Made by a program: the position numbers and the translations under genes. From Megachile rotundata (lineage: Eukaryota > Arthropoda > Insecta > Hymenoptera > Megachilidae), in NCBI RefSeq assembly GCF_050947335.1, contig NW_027473494.1:1-64000 (forward strand): a stretch of 64,000 nucleotides of DNA, written 5' to 3'. Under the pieces are notes generated by a model, which ran no database searches, was not told where the DNA came from, and saw nothing but the letters and a program-made list of their open reading frames with translations. This document shows positions 29,439-43,130 of this stretch, piece by piece; the stretch's first letter is position 1; each line of letters begins with the position of its first letter.

Positions 29439-32400
29439 AATATGGCTAATAATATGAGTTAGATTGATAATAATAAGAGTAATAAGTGTAGTAATTGTCG
29501 TTCTATCAGTCATTTAAGCATAATATGGCTAATAATACGAGTTAGATTGATAATAATAAGAGTAATAAGTATAGTAATTGTCGTTCTATCGATCATATAA
29601 GCACAATATGGCTAATAATATGAGTTAGATTGATAATAATAAGAGTAATGAGTATAGTAATTTTCGTTCTATCGGTCATATCTGCATAATATGGTTAACA
29701 GTATGAGTTGGATTGATAATAATAAGAGTAATAAGTATAGTAATTGTCGTTATATTGATCATATAACCATAATATGGCTAATAGCATGAGTTGGATTGAT
29801 AATAATAAGAGTAATGAGTATAGTAATTGTCGTTCTATCGATCATATCTGCATAATATGGTTAATAATATGAGTTAGATTGATAATAGTGAGTGTAATAA
29901 ATATAGTAATTGTCGTTCTATCGCTCATATTAGCACAATATGGCTAATAACATGAGTTAGATTGATAATAATAAGAGTAATAAGTATAGTAATTGTCGTT
30001 CTATCGATCATATAAGCATAATATGGCTAATAATATGAGTTAGATTGATAATAATAACAGTAATAAGTATAGTAATTGTCGTTCTATCGATAATATAAGC
30101 ATAATATGGCTAATAATATGAGTTAGATTGATAATACTAAGAGTAGTGAGTATAGTAATTCTCATTCTATCGATCATATAAGCATAATATGGCTAATAAT
30201 AGGAGTTAGATTGATAATAATAACAGTAATAAGTATAGTAATTGTCGTTCTATCGATAATATAAGCATAATATGGCTATTAATATGAGTTAGATTCACAA
30301 TAATAAGAGTAATAAGTATAGTAATTGTCGTCCTATCGATCATATAAGCATAATATGGCTAATAATATGAGTTAGATTTATAATAATAAGAGTAATAAGT
30401 ATAGTAATTGTCGTTCTATCGATCATATAAGCACAATATGGCTAATAATATGAGTTAGATTGATAATAATAAGAGTAATAAGTATAGTAATTGTCGTTAT
30501 AACGATCATATAACCATAATATGGCTAATAGCATGAGTTAGATTGATAATAATAAGAGTAATGAGTATAGTAATTGTCGTTCTATCGATCATATCTGCAT
30601 AATATGGTTAATAATATGAGTTAGATTGATAATAATAAGAGTAACAAGTATAGTAATTGTCGTTCTATCGATCATATAAGCATAATATGGCTAATAATAT
30701 GAGTTAGATTGATAATACTAAGTGTAATAAGTATAGTAATTGTCGTTCTATCGATCATAATTGCATAATATGGTTAAGAATATGAGTTAGATTGATAATA
30801 ATAAGAGCAATGAGTATAGTAATTGTCGTACTATCGATCATATAAGCATAATATGGCTAATAATATGAGTTAGATTGATAATAATAAGTGTAAAAAGTAG
30901 AGTAATTGTCGTTCGATCGATCATATCTGCATAATATGGTTAATAATATGAGTTAGATTGATAATAATAAGAGTAATGAGTATTGTAATTGTCGTACTAT
31001 CGATCATATAAGCATAATATGGCTAATAATGTGAGTTAGATTGATAATAGTGAGTGCAATAAATATAGTAATTGTCGTTCTATCGCTCATATAAGCACAA
31101 TATGGCTAATAATATGAGTTAGATTGATAATAATAAGAGTAATAAGTATAGTAATTGTCGTTCTATCGATCATATAAGCATAATATGGCTAATAATATGA
31201 GATAGATTGATAATAATAAGTGTAATAAGTATAGTAATTGTCGTTCTATCGGTCATTTAAGCATAATATGGCTAATAATATGAGTCAGATGGATAATAAT
31301 AACAGTAATAAGTATAGTAATTGTCGTTCTATCGATAATATAAGCATAATATGGCTAATAATATGAGTTAGATTGATAATACTAAGAGTAGTGAGTATAG
31401 TAATTCTCGTTCTATCGATCATATAATCATAATATGGCTAATAATATGAGTTAGATTGATAATACTAAGAGTAGTGAGTATAGTAATTGTCGTTCTATCG
31501 ATCATATAAGCATAATATGGCTAATAATATGAGTTAGATTGATAATAATAAGAGTAGTGAGTATAGTATTTGTCGTTCTATCGATCATATAAGCATAATA
31601 TGGCTAATAATACGAGTTAGATTGATAATAATAAGAGTAGTGAGTATAGTAGTTCTCATTCTATCGATCATATAAGCATAATATGGCTAATAATATGAGT
31701 TAGATTGATAATACTAAGAGTATTGAGTATAGTAATTGTCGTTCTATCGATCATATAAGCATAATAAGGCTAATAATATGAGTTAGATTGATAATAATAA
31801 GAGTAGTAAGTATAGTAATTCTCGTTCTATCGATCATATAAGCATAATATGGCTAATAATATGAGTTGGATTGATAATAATAAGAGTAATAAGTATAGTA
31901 ATTGTCGTTCTATCGATCATTTAACCATAATATGGCTAATAATATGAGTTAGATTGATAATAATAAGAGTAATGAGTATAGTAATTGTAGTTCTATCGAT
32001 CATATCTGCATAATATGGTTAATAATATGAGTTAGATTCATAATAATAACAGTAATAAGTATAGTAGTTGTCGTTCTATCGATCATTTAAGCATAATATG
32101 GCTAATAATATGAGTTAGATTGATAATAATAAGAGTAATAAGTATAGTAATTGTCGTTCTATCGATAATATAAGCATAATATGGCTAATAATATGAGTTA
32201 GATTGATAATACTAAGGGTAGTGAGTATAGTAATTCTCGTTCTATCGATCATATGAGCATAATATGGCTAATAATATGAGTTGGATTGATAATAGTAAGA
32301 GTAATAAGTATAGTAATTGTCGTTCTATCGATCATATGAGCATAAAGTGGCTAATAATATGAGTTAGATTGATAATACTAAGAGTAGTGAGTATAGTAAT

Positions 32401-35400
32401 TCTCATTCTATCGATCATATAAGCATAATATGGCTAATAATATGAGTTAGATAGATAATAATAAGAGTAATGAGTATAGTAATTGTAGTTCTATCGATCA
32501 TATCTGCATAATATGGTTAATAATATGAGTTAGATTCATAATAATAACAGTAATAAGTATAGTAATTGTCGTTCTATCGATCATTTAAGCATAATATGGC
32601 TAATAATATGAGTTAGATTTATAATAATAAGAGTAATAAGTATAGTAATTGTCGTTCTATCGGTCATTTAAGCATAATATGGCGAATAATATGAGTTGGG
32701 TTGATAAAACTAAGAATAATAAGTATAGTAACTGTCGTTCGATCGATCATATAAGCATAATATGGTTAATAATATGAGTTAGAATGATAATAATAAGAGT
32801 AATAAGTATAGTAATTGTCGTTCTATCGATCATATCTGCATAATATGGTTAATAATATGAGTTAGATTGATGATAATAAGAGTAATAAGTATAGTATTTG
32901 TCGTTCTATCGATCATATAAGCATAATATGGCTAATAATATGAGTTAGATTGATAATAATAAGAGTAATAAGTATAGTAATTGTCGTTCTATCGGTCATT
33001 TAAGCATAATATGGCTAATAATATGTGTCAGATTGATAATAATAACAGTAATAAGTATAGTAATTGTCGTTCTATCGATAATATAAGCATAATATGGCTA
33101 ATAATATGAGTTAGATTGATAATACTAAGAGTAGTGAGTAGAGTAATTCTCGTTCTATCGATCATATAATAATAATATGGCTAATAATATGAGTTAGATT
33201 GATAATAATAAGTGTAAAAAGTAGAGTAATTGTCGTTCGATCGATCATATCTGCATAATATGGTTAATAATATGAGTTAGATTGATAATAATAAGAGTAA
33301 TGAGTATTGTAATTGTCGTACTATCGATCATATAAGCATAATATGGCTAATAATGTGAGTTAGATTGATAATAGTGAGTGCAATAAATATAGTAATTGTC
33401 GTTCTATCGCTCATATAAGCACAATATGGCTAATAATATGAGTTAGATTGATAATAATAAGAGTAATAAGTATAGTAATTGTCGTTCTATCGATCATATA
33501 AGCATAATATGGCTAATAATATGAGATAGATTGATAATAATAAGTGTAATAAGTATAGTAATTGTCGTTCTATCGGTCATTTAAGCATAATATGGCTAAT
33601 AATATGAGTCAGATGGATAATAATAACAGTAATAAGTATAGTAATTGTCGTTCTATCGATAATATAAGCATAATATGGCTAATAATATGAGTTAGATTGA
33701 TAATACTAAGAGTAGTGAGTATAGTAATTCTCGTTCTATCGATCATATAATCATAATATGGCTAATAATATGAGTTAGATTGATAATACTAAGAGTAGTG
33801 AGTATATTAATTGTCGTTCTATCGATCATATAAGCATAATATGGCTAATAATATGAGTTAGATTGATAATAATAAGAGTAGTAAGTATAGTATTTGTTGT
33901 TCTATAGATCATATAAGCATAATATGGCTAATAATACGAGTTAGATTGATAATAATAAGAGTAATAAGTATAGTAATTGTCGTTCTATCGATCATTTAAC
34001 CATAATATGGCTAATAATATGAGTTAGATTGATAATAAGAAGAGTAATAAGTATAGTAATTGTCGTTCTATCGATAATATAAGCATAATATGGCTAATAA
34101 TATGAGTTAGATTGATAATACTAAGGGTAGTGAGTATAGTAATTCTCGTTCTATCGATCATATAAGCATAATATGGCTAATAATATGAGTTGGATTGATA
34201 ATAATAAGAGTAATAAGTATAGTAATTGTAGTTCTATCGATCATATCTGCATAATATGGTTAATAATATGAGTTAGATTCATAATAATAACAGTAATAAG
34301 TATAGTAGTTGTCGTTCTATCGATCATTTAAGCATAATATGGCTAATAATATGAGTTAGATTGATAATAATAAGAGTAATAAGTGTAGTAATTGTCGTTC
34401 TATCAGTCATTTAAGCATAATATGGCTAATAATACGAGTTAGATTGATAATAATAAGAGTAATAAGTATAGTAATTGTCGTTCTATCGATCATATAAGCA
34501 CAATATGGCTAATAATATGAGTTAGATTGATAATAATAAGAGTAATGAGTATAGTAATTTTCGTTCTATCGGTCATATCTGCATAATATGGTTAACAGTA
34601 TGAGTTGGATTGATAATAATAAGAGTAATAAGTATAGTAATTGTCGTTATATTGATCATATAACCATAATATGGCTAATAGCATGAGTTGGATTGATAAT
34701 AATAAGAGTAATGAGTATAGTAATTGTCGTTCTATCGATCATATCTGCATAATATGGTTAATAATATGAGTTAGATTGATAATAGTGAGTGTAATAAATA
34801 TAGTAATTGTCGTTCTATCGCTCATATTAGCACAATATGGCTAATAACATGAGTTAGATTGATAATAATAAGAGTAATAAGTATAGTAATTGTCGTTCTA
34901 TCGATCATATAAGCATAATATGGCTAATAATATGAGTTAGATTGATAATAATAACAGTAATAAGTATAGTAATTGTCGTTCTATCGATAATATAAGCATA
35001 ATATGGCTAATAATATGAGTTAGATTGATAATACTAAGAGTAGTGAGTATAGTAATTCTCATTCTATCGATCATATAAGCATAATATGGCTAATAATAGG
35101 AGTTAGATTGATAATAATAACAGTAATAAGTATAGTAATTGTCGTTCTATCGATAATATAAGCATAATATGGCTATTAATATGAGTTAGATTCACAATAA
35201 TAAGAGTAATAAGTATAGTAATTGTCGTCCTATCGATCATATAAGCATAATATGGCTAATAATATGAGTTAGATTTATAATAATAAGAGTAATAAGTATA
35301 GTAATTGTCGTTCTATCGATCATATAAGCACAATATGGCTAATAATATGAGTTAGATTGATAATAATAAGAGTAATAAGTATAGTAATTGTCGTTATAAC

Positions 35401-36962
35401 GATCATATAACCATAATATGGCTAATAGCATGAGTTAGATTGATAATAATAAGAGTAATGAGTATAGTAATTGTCGTTCTATCGATCATATCTGCATAAT
35501 ATGGTTAATAATATGAGTTAGATTGATAATAATAAGAGTAACAAGTATAGTAATTGTCGTTCTATCGATCATATAAGCATAATATGGCTAATAATATGAG
35601 TTAGATTGATAATACTAAGTGTAATAAGTATAGTAATTGTCGTTCTATCGATCATAATTGCATAATATGGTTAAGAATATGAGTTAGATTGATAATAATA
35701 AGAGCAATGAGTATAGTAATTGTCGTACTATCGATCATATAAGCATAATATGGCTAATAATATGAGTTAGATTGATAATAATAAGTGTAAAAAGTAGAGT
35801 AATTGTCGTTCGATCGATCATATCTGCATAATATGGTTAATAATATGAGTTAGATTGATAATAATAAGAGTAATGAGTATTGTAATTGTCGTACTATCGA
35901 TCATATAAGCATAATATGGCTAATAATGTGAGTTAGATTGATAATAGTGAGTGCAATAAATATAGTAATTGTCGTTCTATCGCTCATATAAGCACAATAT
36001 GGCTAATAATATGAGTTAGATTGATAATAATAAGAGTAATAAGTATAGTAATTGTCGTTCTATCGATCATATAAGCATAATATGGCTAATAATATGAGAT
36101 AGATTGATAATAATAAGTGTAATAAGTATAGTAATTGTCGTTCTATCGGTCATTTAAGCATAATATGGCTAATAATATGAGTCAGATGGATAATAATAAC
36201 AGTAATAAGTATAGTAATTGTCGTTCTATCGATAATATAAGCATAATATGGCTAATAATATGAGTTAGATTGATAATACTAAGAGTAGTGAGTATAGTAA
36301 TTCTCGTTCTATCGATCATATAATCATAATATGGCTAATAATATGAGTTAGATTGATAATACTAAGAGTAGTGAGTATAGTAATTGTCGTTCTATCGATC
36401 ATATAAGCATAATATGGCTAATAATATGAGTTAGATTGATAATAATAAGAGTAGTGAGTATAGTATTTGTCGTTCTATCGATCATATAAGCATAATATGG
36501 CTAATAATACGAGTTAGATTGATAATAATAAGAGTAGTGAGTATAGTAGTTCTCATTCTATCGATCATATAAGCATAATATGGCTAATAATATGAGTTAG
36601 ATTGATAATACTAAGAGTATTGAGTATAGTAATTGTCGTTCTATCGATCATATAAGCATAATAAGGCTAATAATATGAGTTAGATTGATAATAATAAGAG
36701 TAGTAAGTATAGTAATTCTCGTTCTATCGATCATATAAGCATAATATGGCTAATAATATGAGTTGGATTGATAATAATAAGAGTAATAAGTATAGTAATT
36801 GTCGTTCTATCGATCATTTAACCATAATATGGCTAATAATATGAGTTAGATTGATAATAATAAGAGTAATGAGTATAGTAATTGTAGTTCTATCGATCAT
36901 ATCTGCATAATATGGTTAATAATATGAGTTAGATTCATAATAATAACAGTAATAAGTATAGT
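27075..36962. repeat. U+Q composite HOR: 4,897 bp (59 monomers), two tandem copies
   Basis: Periodicity of exactly 59 x 83 bp holds across this region: GCATAAAGTGG at 27,443 and 32,340; CTATCAGTC (A of CAG at 29,508 and 34,405); GGG of the H monomer at 27,801 and 32,698; AGTTCTCATT at 31,651 and 36,548. I saw no difference between the copies at the positions compared, including many private changes such as GGTCATATCTGC, GTTATAACGATC and AACAAG. Agreement starts to fail before 27,075 (AATAAG against AATGAG) and after 36,962 (AGTTGTCG against AATTGTCG). Two perfect 4.9 kb copies could be real or could come from assembly. Confidence 0.9.
29439..32094. repeat. Module Q, copy 1 (2,656 bp, 32 monomers)
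   Basis: Q opens with AAGTGTAGTAATTG and CTATCAGTCATTT (29,503-29,515). It continues with GGTCATATCTGC, AACAGTATG, GTTATATTGATC, TTAGCACAAT, ATAATAGGAG, GGCTATTAATATG, TTCACAATAAT, GTCCTATCG, GTTATAACGATC, AACAAG, TTAAGAATATG, D, C, A, GAGATAG, several B and the AGTTCTCATT marker at 31,651. Its length is the 4,897-bp spacing minus the 2,241 bp of U. A second copy follows at +4,897, and a partial third at a further +6,890. The right-hand third resembles 18.5-19.4 kb. Confidence 0.85.
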
Positions 36963-38984
36963 AATTGTCGTTCTATCGATCATATAAGCATAATATGGCT
37001 AATAATATGGGTTAGATTCATAATAATAAGAGTAATAAGTATAGTAATTGTTGTTCTATCGATCATATAAGCATAATATGGCTTATAATATGAGTTAGAT
37101 TGATAATAATAAGAGTAATCAGTATAGTAACTGTCGTTCTCTCGATCATATAAGCATAATATGGCTAATAATATGAGTTAGAGTGATAATACTAAGAGTA
37201 GTGAGTACAGTAATTCTCATTCCATCGATCATATAAGCATAATATGGCTAATAATATGAGTTAGATTGATAATAATAAGAGTCATAAGTATAGTATTTGT
37301 CGTTCTATCGATCATATAAGCATAATATGGCTAATAATACGAGTTAGATTGATAATAATAAGAGTAATAAGTATAGTAATTGTCGTTCTATCGATCATTT
37401 AAGCATAATATGGCTAATAATATGAGTTAGATTGATAATAATAACAGTAATAAGTATAGTAATTGTCGTTCTATCGATAATATAAGCATAATATGGCTAA
37501 TAATATGAGTTAGATTGATAATACTAAGAGTAGTGAGTATAGTAATTCTCGTTCTATCGATCATATAAGCATAATATGGCTAATAATATGAGTTAGATTC
37601 ATAATAATAAGAGTAATAAGTATAGTAATTGTCTTTCTATGGATCATATAAGCACAATATGGCTAATAATATGAGTTAGATTGATAATAATAAGAGTAAT
37701 GAGTATAGTAATTGTCGTTCTATCGAACATATCTGCATAATATGGTTAACAATATTGAGTTAGATTGATAATAATAAGAGTAAAGAGTATAGTAATTGTC
37801 GTTATATCGATCATATAACCATAATATGGCTAACAGCATGAGTTGGATTGATAATAATAAGAGTAATGAGTATAGTAATTGTAGTTCTATCGATCATATC
37901 TGCATAATATGGTTAATAATATGAGTTAGATTGATAATAATAAGAGTAATAAGTATAGTAATTGTCGTTCTCTCGATCATATAAGCATAATATGGCTAAT
38001 AATATGAGTTAGAGTGATAATACTAAGAGTAGTGAGTACAGTAATTCTCATTCCATCGATCATATAAGCATAATATGGCTAATAATATGAGTTAGATTGA
38101 TAATGATAACAGTAATAAGTATAGTAATTGTCGTTCTATCGGTCATTTAAGCATAATATGGCTAATAATATGAGTCAGATTGATAATAATAACAGTAATA
38201 AGTATAGTAATTGTCGTTCTATCGATAATATAAGCATAATATGGCTAATAATATGAGTTCGATTGATAATACTAAGAGTAGTGAGTATAGTAATTCTCGT
38301 TCGATCGATCATATAAGCATAATATGGCTAATAATATGAGTTAGATTGATAATAATAAGAGTAATAAGTATAGTAATTGTTGTTCTATCGATCATATAAG
38401 CATAATATGGCTAATAATATGAGTTAGATTGATAATAATAAGAGTAATAAGTATAGTAATTGTCGTTCTCTCGATCATATAAGCATAATATGGCTTATAA
38501 TATGAGTTAGAGTGATAATACTAAGAGTAGTGAGTACAGTAATTCTCATTCCATCGATCTTATAAGCATAATATGGCTAATAATATGAGTTAGATTGATA
38601 ATAATAAGAGTCATAAGTATAGTATTTGTCGTTCTATCGATCATATAAGCATAATATGGCTAATAATACGAGTTAGATTGATAATAATAAGAGTAATAAG
38701 TATAGTAATTGTCGTTCTATCGATCATTTAAGCATAATATGGCTAATAATATGAGTTAGATTGATAATGATAACGGTAATAAGTATAGTAATTGTCGTTC
38801 TATCGATAATATAAGCATAATATGGCTAATAATATGAGTTAGAGTGATAATACTAAGAGTAGTGAGTACAGTAATTCTCATTCCATCGATCATATAAGCA
38901 TAATATGGCTAATAATATGAGTTAGATTGATAATAATAGCAGTAATAAGTATAGTAATTGTCGTTCTATCGATCATTTAACCAT
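36963..38984. repeat. Module P, copy 2
   Basis: This copy follows Q instead of the 485-bp segment. It has the same private variants as copy 1: GTTGTTC, GGCTTATAATATG (37,081), TCTCTCG, CATTCCATCG, GTCATAAG, CTATGGATC, CGAACAT and the AACAATATTGAG insertion near 37,754. The shared one-base insertion shows the two copies descend from a single ancestor. New changes here include GGGTTAG near 37,009, AATCAGTATAGTAACTG near 37,119, GAGTTCGATTG near 38,257 and GATAACGG near 38,770. The two-monomer gain and loss relative to copy 1 are described there. Confidence 0.8.
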
Positions 38985-41900
38985 AATATGGCTAATAATA
39001 TGAGTTAGATTGATAATAATAAGAGTAATAAGTATAGTAATTGTCGTTCTATCGATAATATAAGCATAATATGGCTAATAATATGAGTTAGATTGATAAT
39101 ACTAAGGGTAGTGAGTATAGTAATTCTCGTTCTATCGATCATATGAGCATAATATGGCTAATAATATGAGTTGGATTGATAATAGTAAGAGTAATAAGTA
39201 TAGTAATTGTCGTTCTATCGATCATATGAGCATAATGTGGCCAATAATATGAGTTAGATTGATAATACTAAGAGTAGTGAGTATAGTAATTCTCATTCTA
39301 TCGATCATATAAGCATAATATGGCTAATAATATGAGTTAGATAGATAATAATAAGAGTAATGAGTATAGTAATTGTAGTTCTATCGATCATATCTGCATA
39401 ATATGGTTAATAATATGAGTTAGATTCATAATAATAACAGTAATAAGTATAGTAATTGTCGTTCTATCGATCATTTAAGCATAATATGGCTAATAATATG
39501 AGTTAGATTTATAATAATAAGAGTAATAAGTATAGTAATTGTCGTTCTATCGGTCATTTAAGCATAATATGGCGAATAATATGAGTTGGGTTGATAAAAC
39601 TAAGAATAATATGTATAGTAACTGTCGTTCGATCGATCATATAAGCATAATATGGTTAATAATATGAGTTAGAATGATAATAATAAGAGTAATAAGTATA
39701 GTAATTGTCGTTCTATCGATCATATCTGCATAATATGGTTAATAATATGAGTTAGATTGATGATAATAAGAGTAATAAGTATAGTATTTGTCGTTCTATC
39801 GATCATATAAGCATAATATGGCTAATAATATGAGTTAGATTGATAATAATAAGAGTAATAAGTATAGTAATTGTCGTTCTATCGGTCATTTAAGCATAAT
39901 ATGGCTAATAATATGTGTCAGATTGATAATAATAACAGTAATAAGTATAGTAATTGTCGTTCTATCGATAATATAAGCATAATATGGCTAATAATATGAG
40001 TTAGATTGATAATACTAAGAGTAGTGAGTAGAGTAATTCTCGTTCTATCGATCATATAATAATAATATGGCTAATAATATGAGTTAGATTGATAATAATA
40101 AGTGTAAAAAGTAGAGTAATTGTCGTTCGATCGATCATATCTGCATAATATGGTTAATAATATGAGTTAGATTGATAATAATAAGAGTAATGAGTATTGT
40201 AATTGTCGTACTATCGATCATATAAGCATAATATGGCTAATAATGTGAGTTAGATTGATAATAGTGAGTGCAATAAATATAGTAATTGTCGTTCTATCGC
40301 TCATATAAGCACAATATGGCTAATAATATGAGTTAGATTGATAATAATAAGAGTAATAAGTATAGTAATTGTCGTTCTATCGATCATATAAGCATAATAT
40401 GGCTAATAATATGAGATAGATTGATAATAATAAGTGTAATAAGTATAGTAATTGTCGTTCTATCGGTCATTTAAGCATAATATGGCTAATAATATGAGTC
40501 AGATGGATAATAATAACAGTAATAAGTATAGTAATTGTCGTTCTATCGATAATATAAGCATAATATGGCTAATAATATGAGTTAGATTGATAATACTAAG
40601 AGTAGTGAGTATAGTAATTCTCGTTCTATCGATCATATAATCATAATATGGCTAATAATATGAGTTAGATTGATAATACTAAGAGTAGTGAGTATATTAA
40701 TTGTCGTTCTATCGATCATATAAGCATAATATGTCTAATAATATGAGTTAGATTGATACTAATAAGAGTAGTAAGTATAGTATTTGTTGTTCTATAGATC
40801 ATATAAGCATAATATGGCTAATAATACGAGTTAGATTGATAATAATAAGAGTAATAAGTATAGTAATTGTCGTTCTATCGATCATTTAACCATAATATGG
40901 CTAATAATATGAGTTAGATTGATAATAAGAAGAGTAATAAGTATAGTAATTGTCGTTCTATCGATAATATAAGCATAATATGGCTAATAATATGAGTTAG
41001 ATTGATAATACTAAGGGTAGTGAGTATAGTAATTCTCGTTCTATCGATCATATAAGCATAATATGGCTAATAATATGAGTTGGATTGATAATAATAAGAG
41101 TAATAAGTATAGTAATTGTAGTTCTATCGATCATATCTGCATAATATGGTTAATAATATGAGTTAGATTCATAATAATAACAGTAATAAGTATAGTAGTT
41201 GTCGTTCTATCGATCATTTAAGCATAATATGGCTAATAATATGAGTTAGATTGATAATAATAAGAGTAATAAGTGTAGTAATTGTCGTTCTATCAGTCAT
41301 TTAAGCATAATATGGCTAATAATACGAGTTAGATTGATAATAATAAGAGTAATAAGTATAGTAATTGTCGTTCTATCGATCATATAAGCACAATATGGCT
41401 AATAATATGAGTTAGATTGATAATAATAAGAGTAATGAGTATAGTAATTTTCGTTCTATCGATCATATCTGCATAATATGGTTAACAGTATGAGTTGGAT
41501 TGATAATAATAAGAGTAATAAGTATAGTAATTGTCGTTATATTGATCATATAACCATAATATGGCTAATAGCATGAGTTGGATTGATAATAATAAGAGTA
41601 ATGAGTATAGTAATTGTCGTTCTATCGATCATATCTGCATAATATGGTTAATAATATGAGTTAGATTGATAATAGTGAGTGTAATAAATATAGTAATTGT
41701 CGTTCTATCGCTCATATTAGCACAATATGGCTAATAACATGAGTTAGATTGATAATAATAAGAGTAATAAGTATAGTAATTGTCGTTCTATCGATCATAT
41801 AAGCATAATATGGCTAATAATATGAGTTAGATTGATAATAATAACAGTAATAAGTATAGTAATTGTCGTTCTATCGATAATATAAGCATAATATGGCTAA

Positions 41901-42652
41901 TAATATGAGTTAGATTGATAATACTAAGAGTAGTGAGTATAGTAATTCTCATTCTATCGATCATATAAGCATAATATGGCTAATAATAGGAGTTAGATTG
42001 ATAATAATAACAGTAATAAGTATAGTAATTGTCGTTCTATCGATAATATAAGCATAATATGGCTATTAATATGAGTTAGATTCACAATAATAAGAGTAAT
42101 AAGTATAGTAATTGTCGTTCTATCGATCATATAAGCATAATATGGCTAATAATATGAGTTAGATTTATAATAATAAGAGTAATAAGTATAGTAATTGTCG
42201 TTCTATCGATCATATAAGCACAATATGGCTAATAATATGAGTTAGATTGATAATAATAAGAGTAATAAGTATAGTAATTGTCGTTATAACGATCATATAA
42301 CCATAATATGGCTAATAGCATGAATTAGATTGATAATAATAAGAGTAATGAGTATAGTAATTGTCGTTCTATCGATCATATCTGCATAATATGGTTAATA
42401 ATATGAGTTAGATTGATAATAATAAGAGTAATAAGTATAGTAATTGTCGTTCTATCGATCATATAAGCATAATATGGCTAATAATATGAGTTAGATTGAT
42501 AATACTAAGTGTAATAAGTATAGTAATTGTCGTTCTATCGATCATAATTGCATAATATGGTTAAGAATATGAGTTAGATTGATAATAATAAGAGCAATGA
42601 GTATAGTAATTGTCGTACTATCGATCATATAAGCATAATATGGCTAATAATA
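38985..42652. repeat. Module U copy 5 plus partial Q copy 3
   Basis: The region matches 32,095-35,762 at offset 6,890 (83 x 83 + 1, the extra base being the insertion near 37,754). U occupies about 38,985-41,225 and the left 1.4 kb of Q follows to 42,652. It has more private changes than the other copies: CATAATGTGGCCAAT near 39,231, AATATGTATAG near 39,608, ATATGTCTAAT near 40,731, TTGATACTAATAAG near 40,754, GATCATATCTGC in place of GGTCAT near 41,461, GTTCTATCG in place of GTCCTATCG near 42,116, GCATGAATTAG near 42,319 and AATAAG in place of AACAAG near 42,428. It therefore looks older than the 4,897-bp tandem pair, or it escaped homogenisation. Confidence 0.85.
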
Positions 42653-43130
42653 TGAGTTAGATTGATAATAATAAGAGTAATAAGTATAGTAATTGTCGTT
42701 CTATCGGTCATTTAAGCATAATATGGCGAATAATATGAGTTGGGTTGATAAAACAAAGAATAATAAGTATAGTAACTGTCGTTCTATCGATCATATAAGC
42801 ATAATATGGTTAATAATATGAGTTAGAATGATAATAATAAGAGTAATAAGTATAGTAATTGTCGTTCTATCGATCATATCTGCATAATATGGTTAATAAT
42901 ATGAGCTAGATTGATAATAGTGAGTGTAATAAGTATAGTGAATGTCGTTCTATCGATCATATCAGCATAATATGGGTAATAATATGAGTTGGATTGATAA
43001 TAGTAAGAGTAATGAGTATAGTATTTGTCGTTCTATCGATCATATAAGCATAATATGGCTAATAATACGAGTTAGATTGATAATAATAAGAGTAATAAGT
43101 ATAGTAATTGTCGTTCTATCGATCATATAA
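42646..43130. repeat. Duplicated 485-bp segment, right copy
   Basis: This is the partner of 19,985-20,469 at +22,661. Small differences lie in GATAAAACAAAG (against ACTAAG) near 42,751 and GAGCTAG near 42,903. The downstream half, including the chance reading frame at 42,942-43,130, is unchanged. After the segment the two loci part: 20,470 continues with TTCATAATAATAAG monomers, 43,131 with A and E monomers. Confidence 0.85.

Noticed and set aside
42942..43130. Second, identical 62-codon open reading frame
   Set aside because: Identity with the frame at 20,281 follows from duplication of the 485-bp segment, not from protein conservation.
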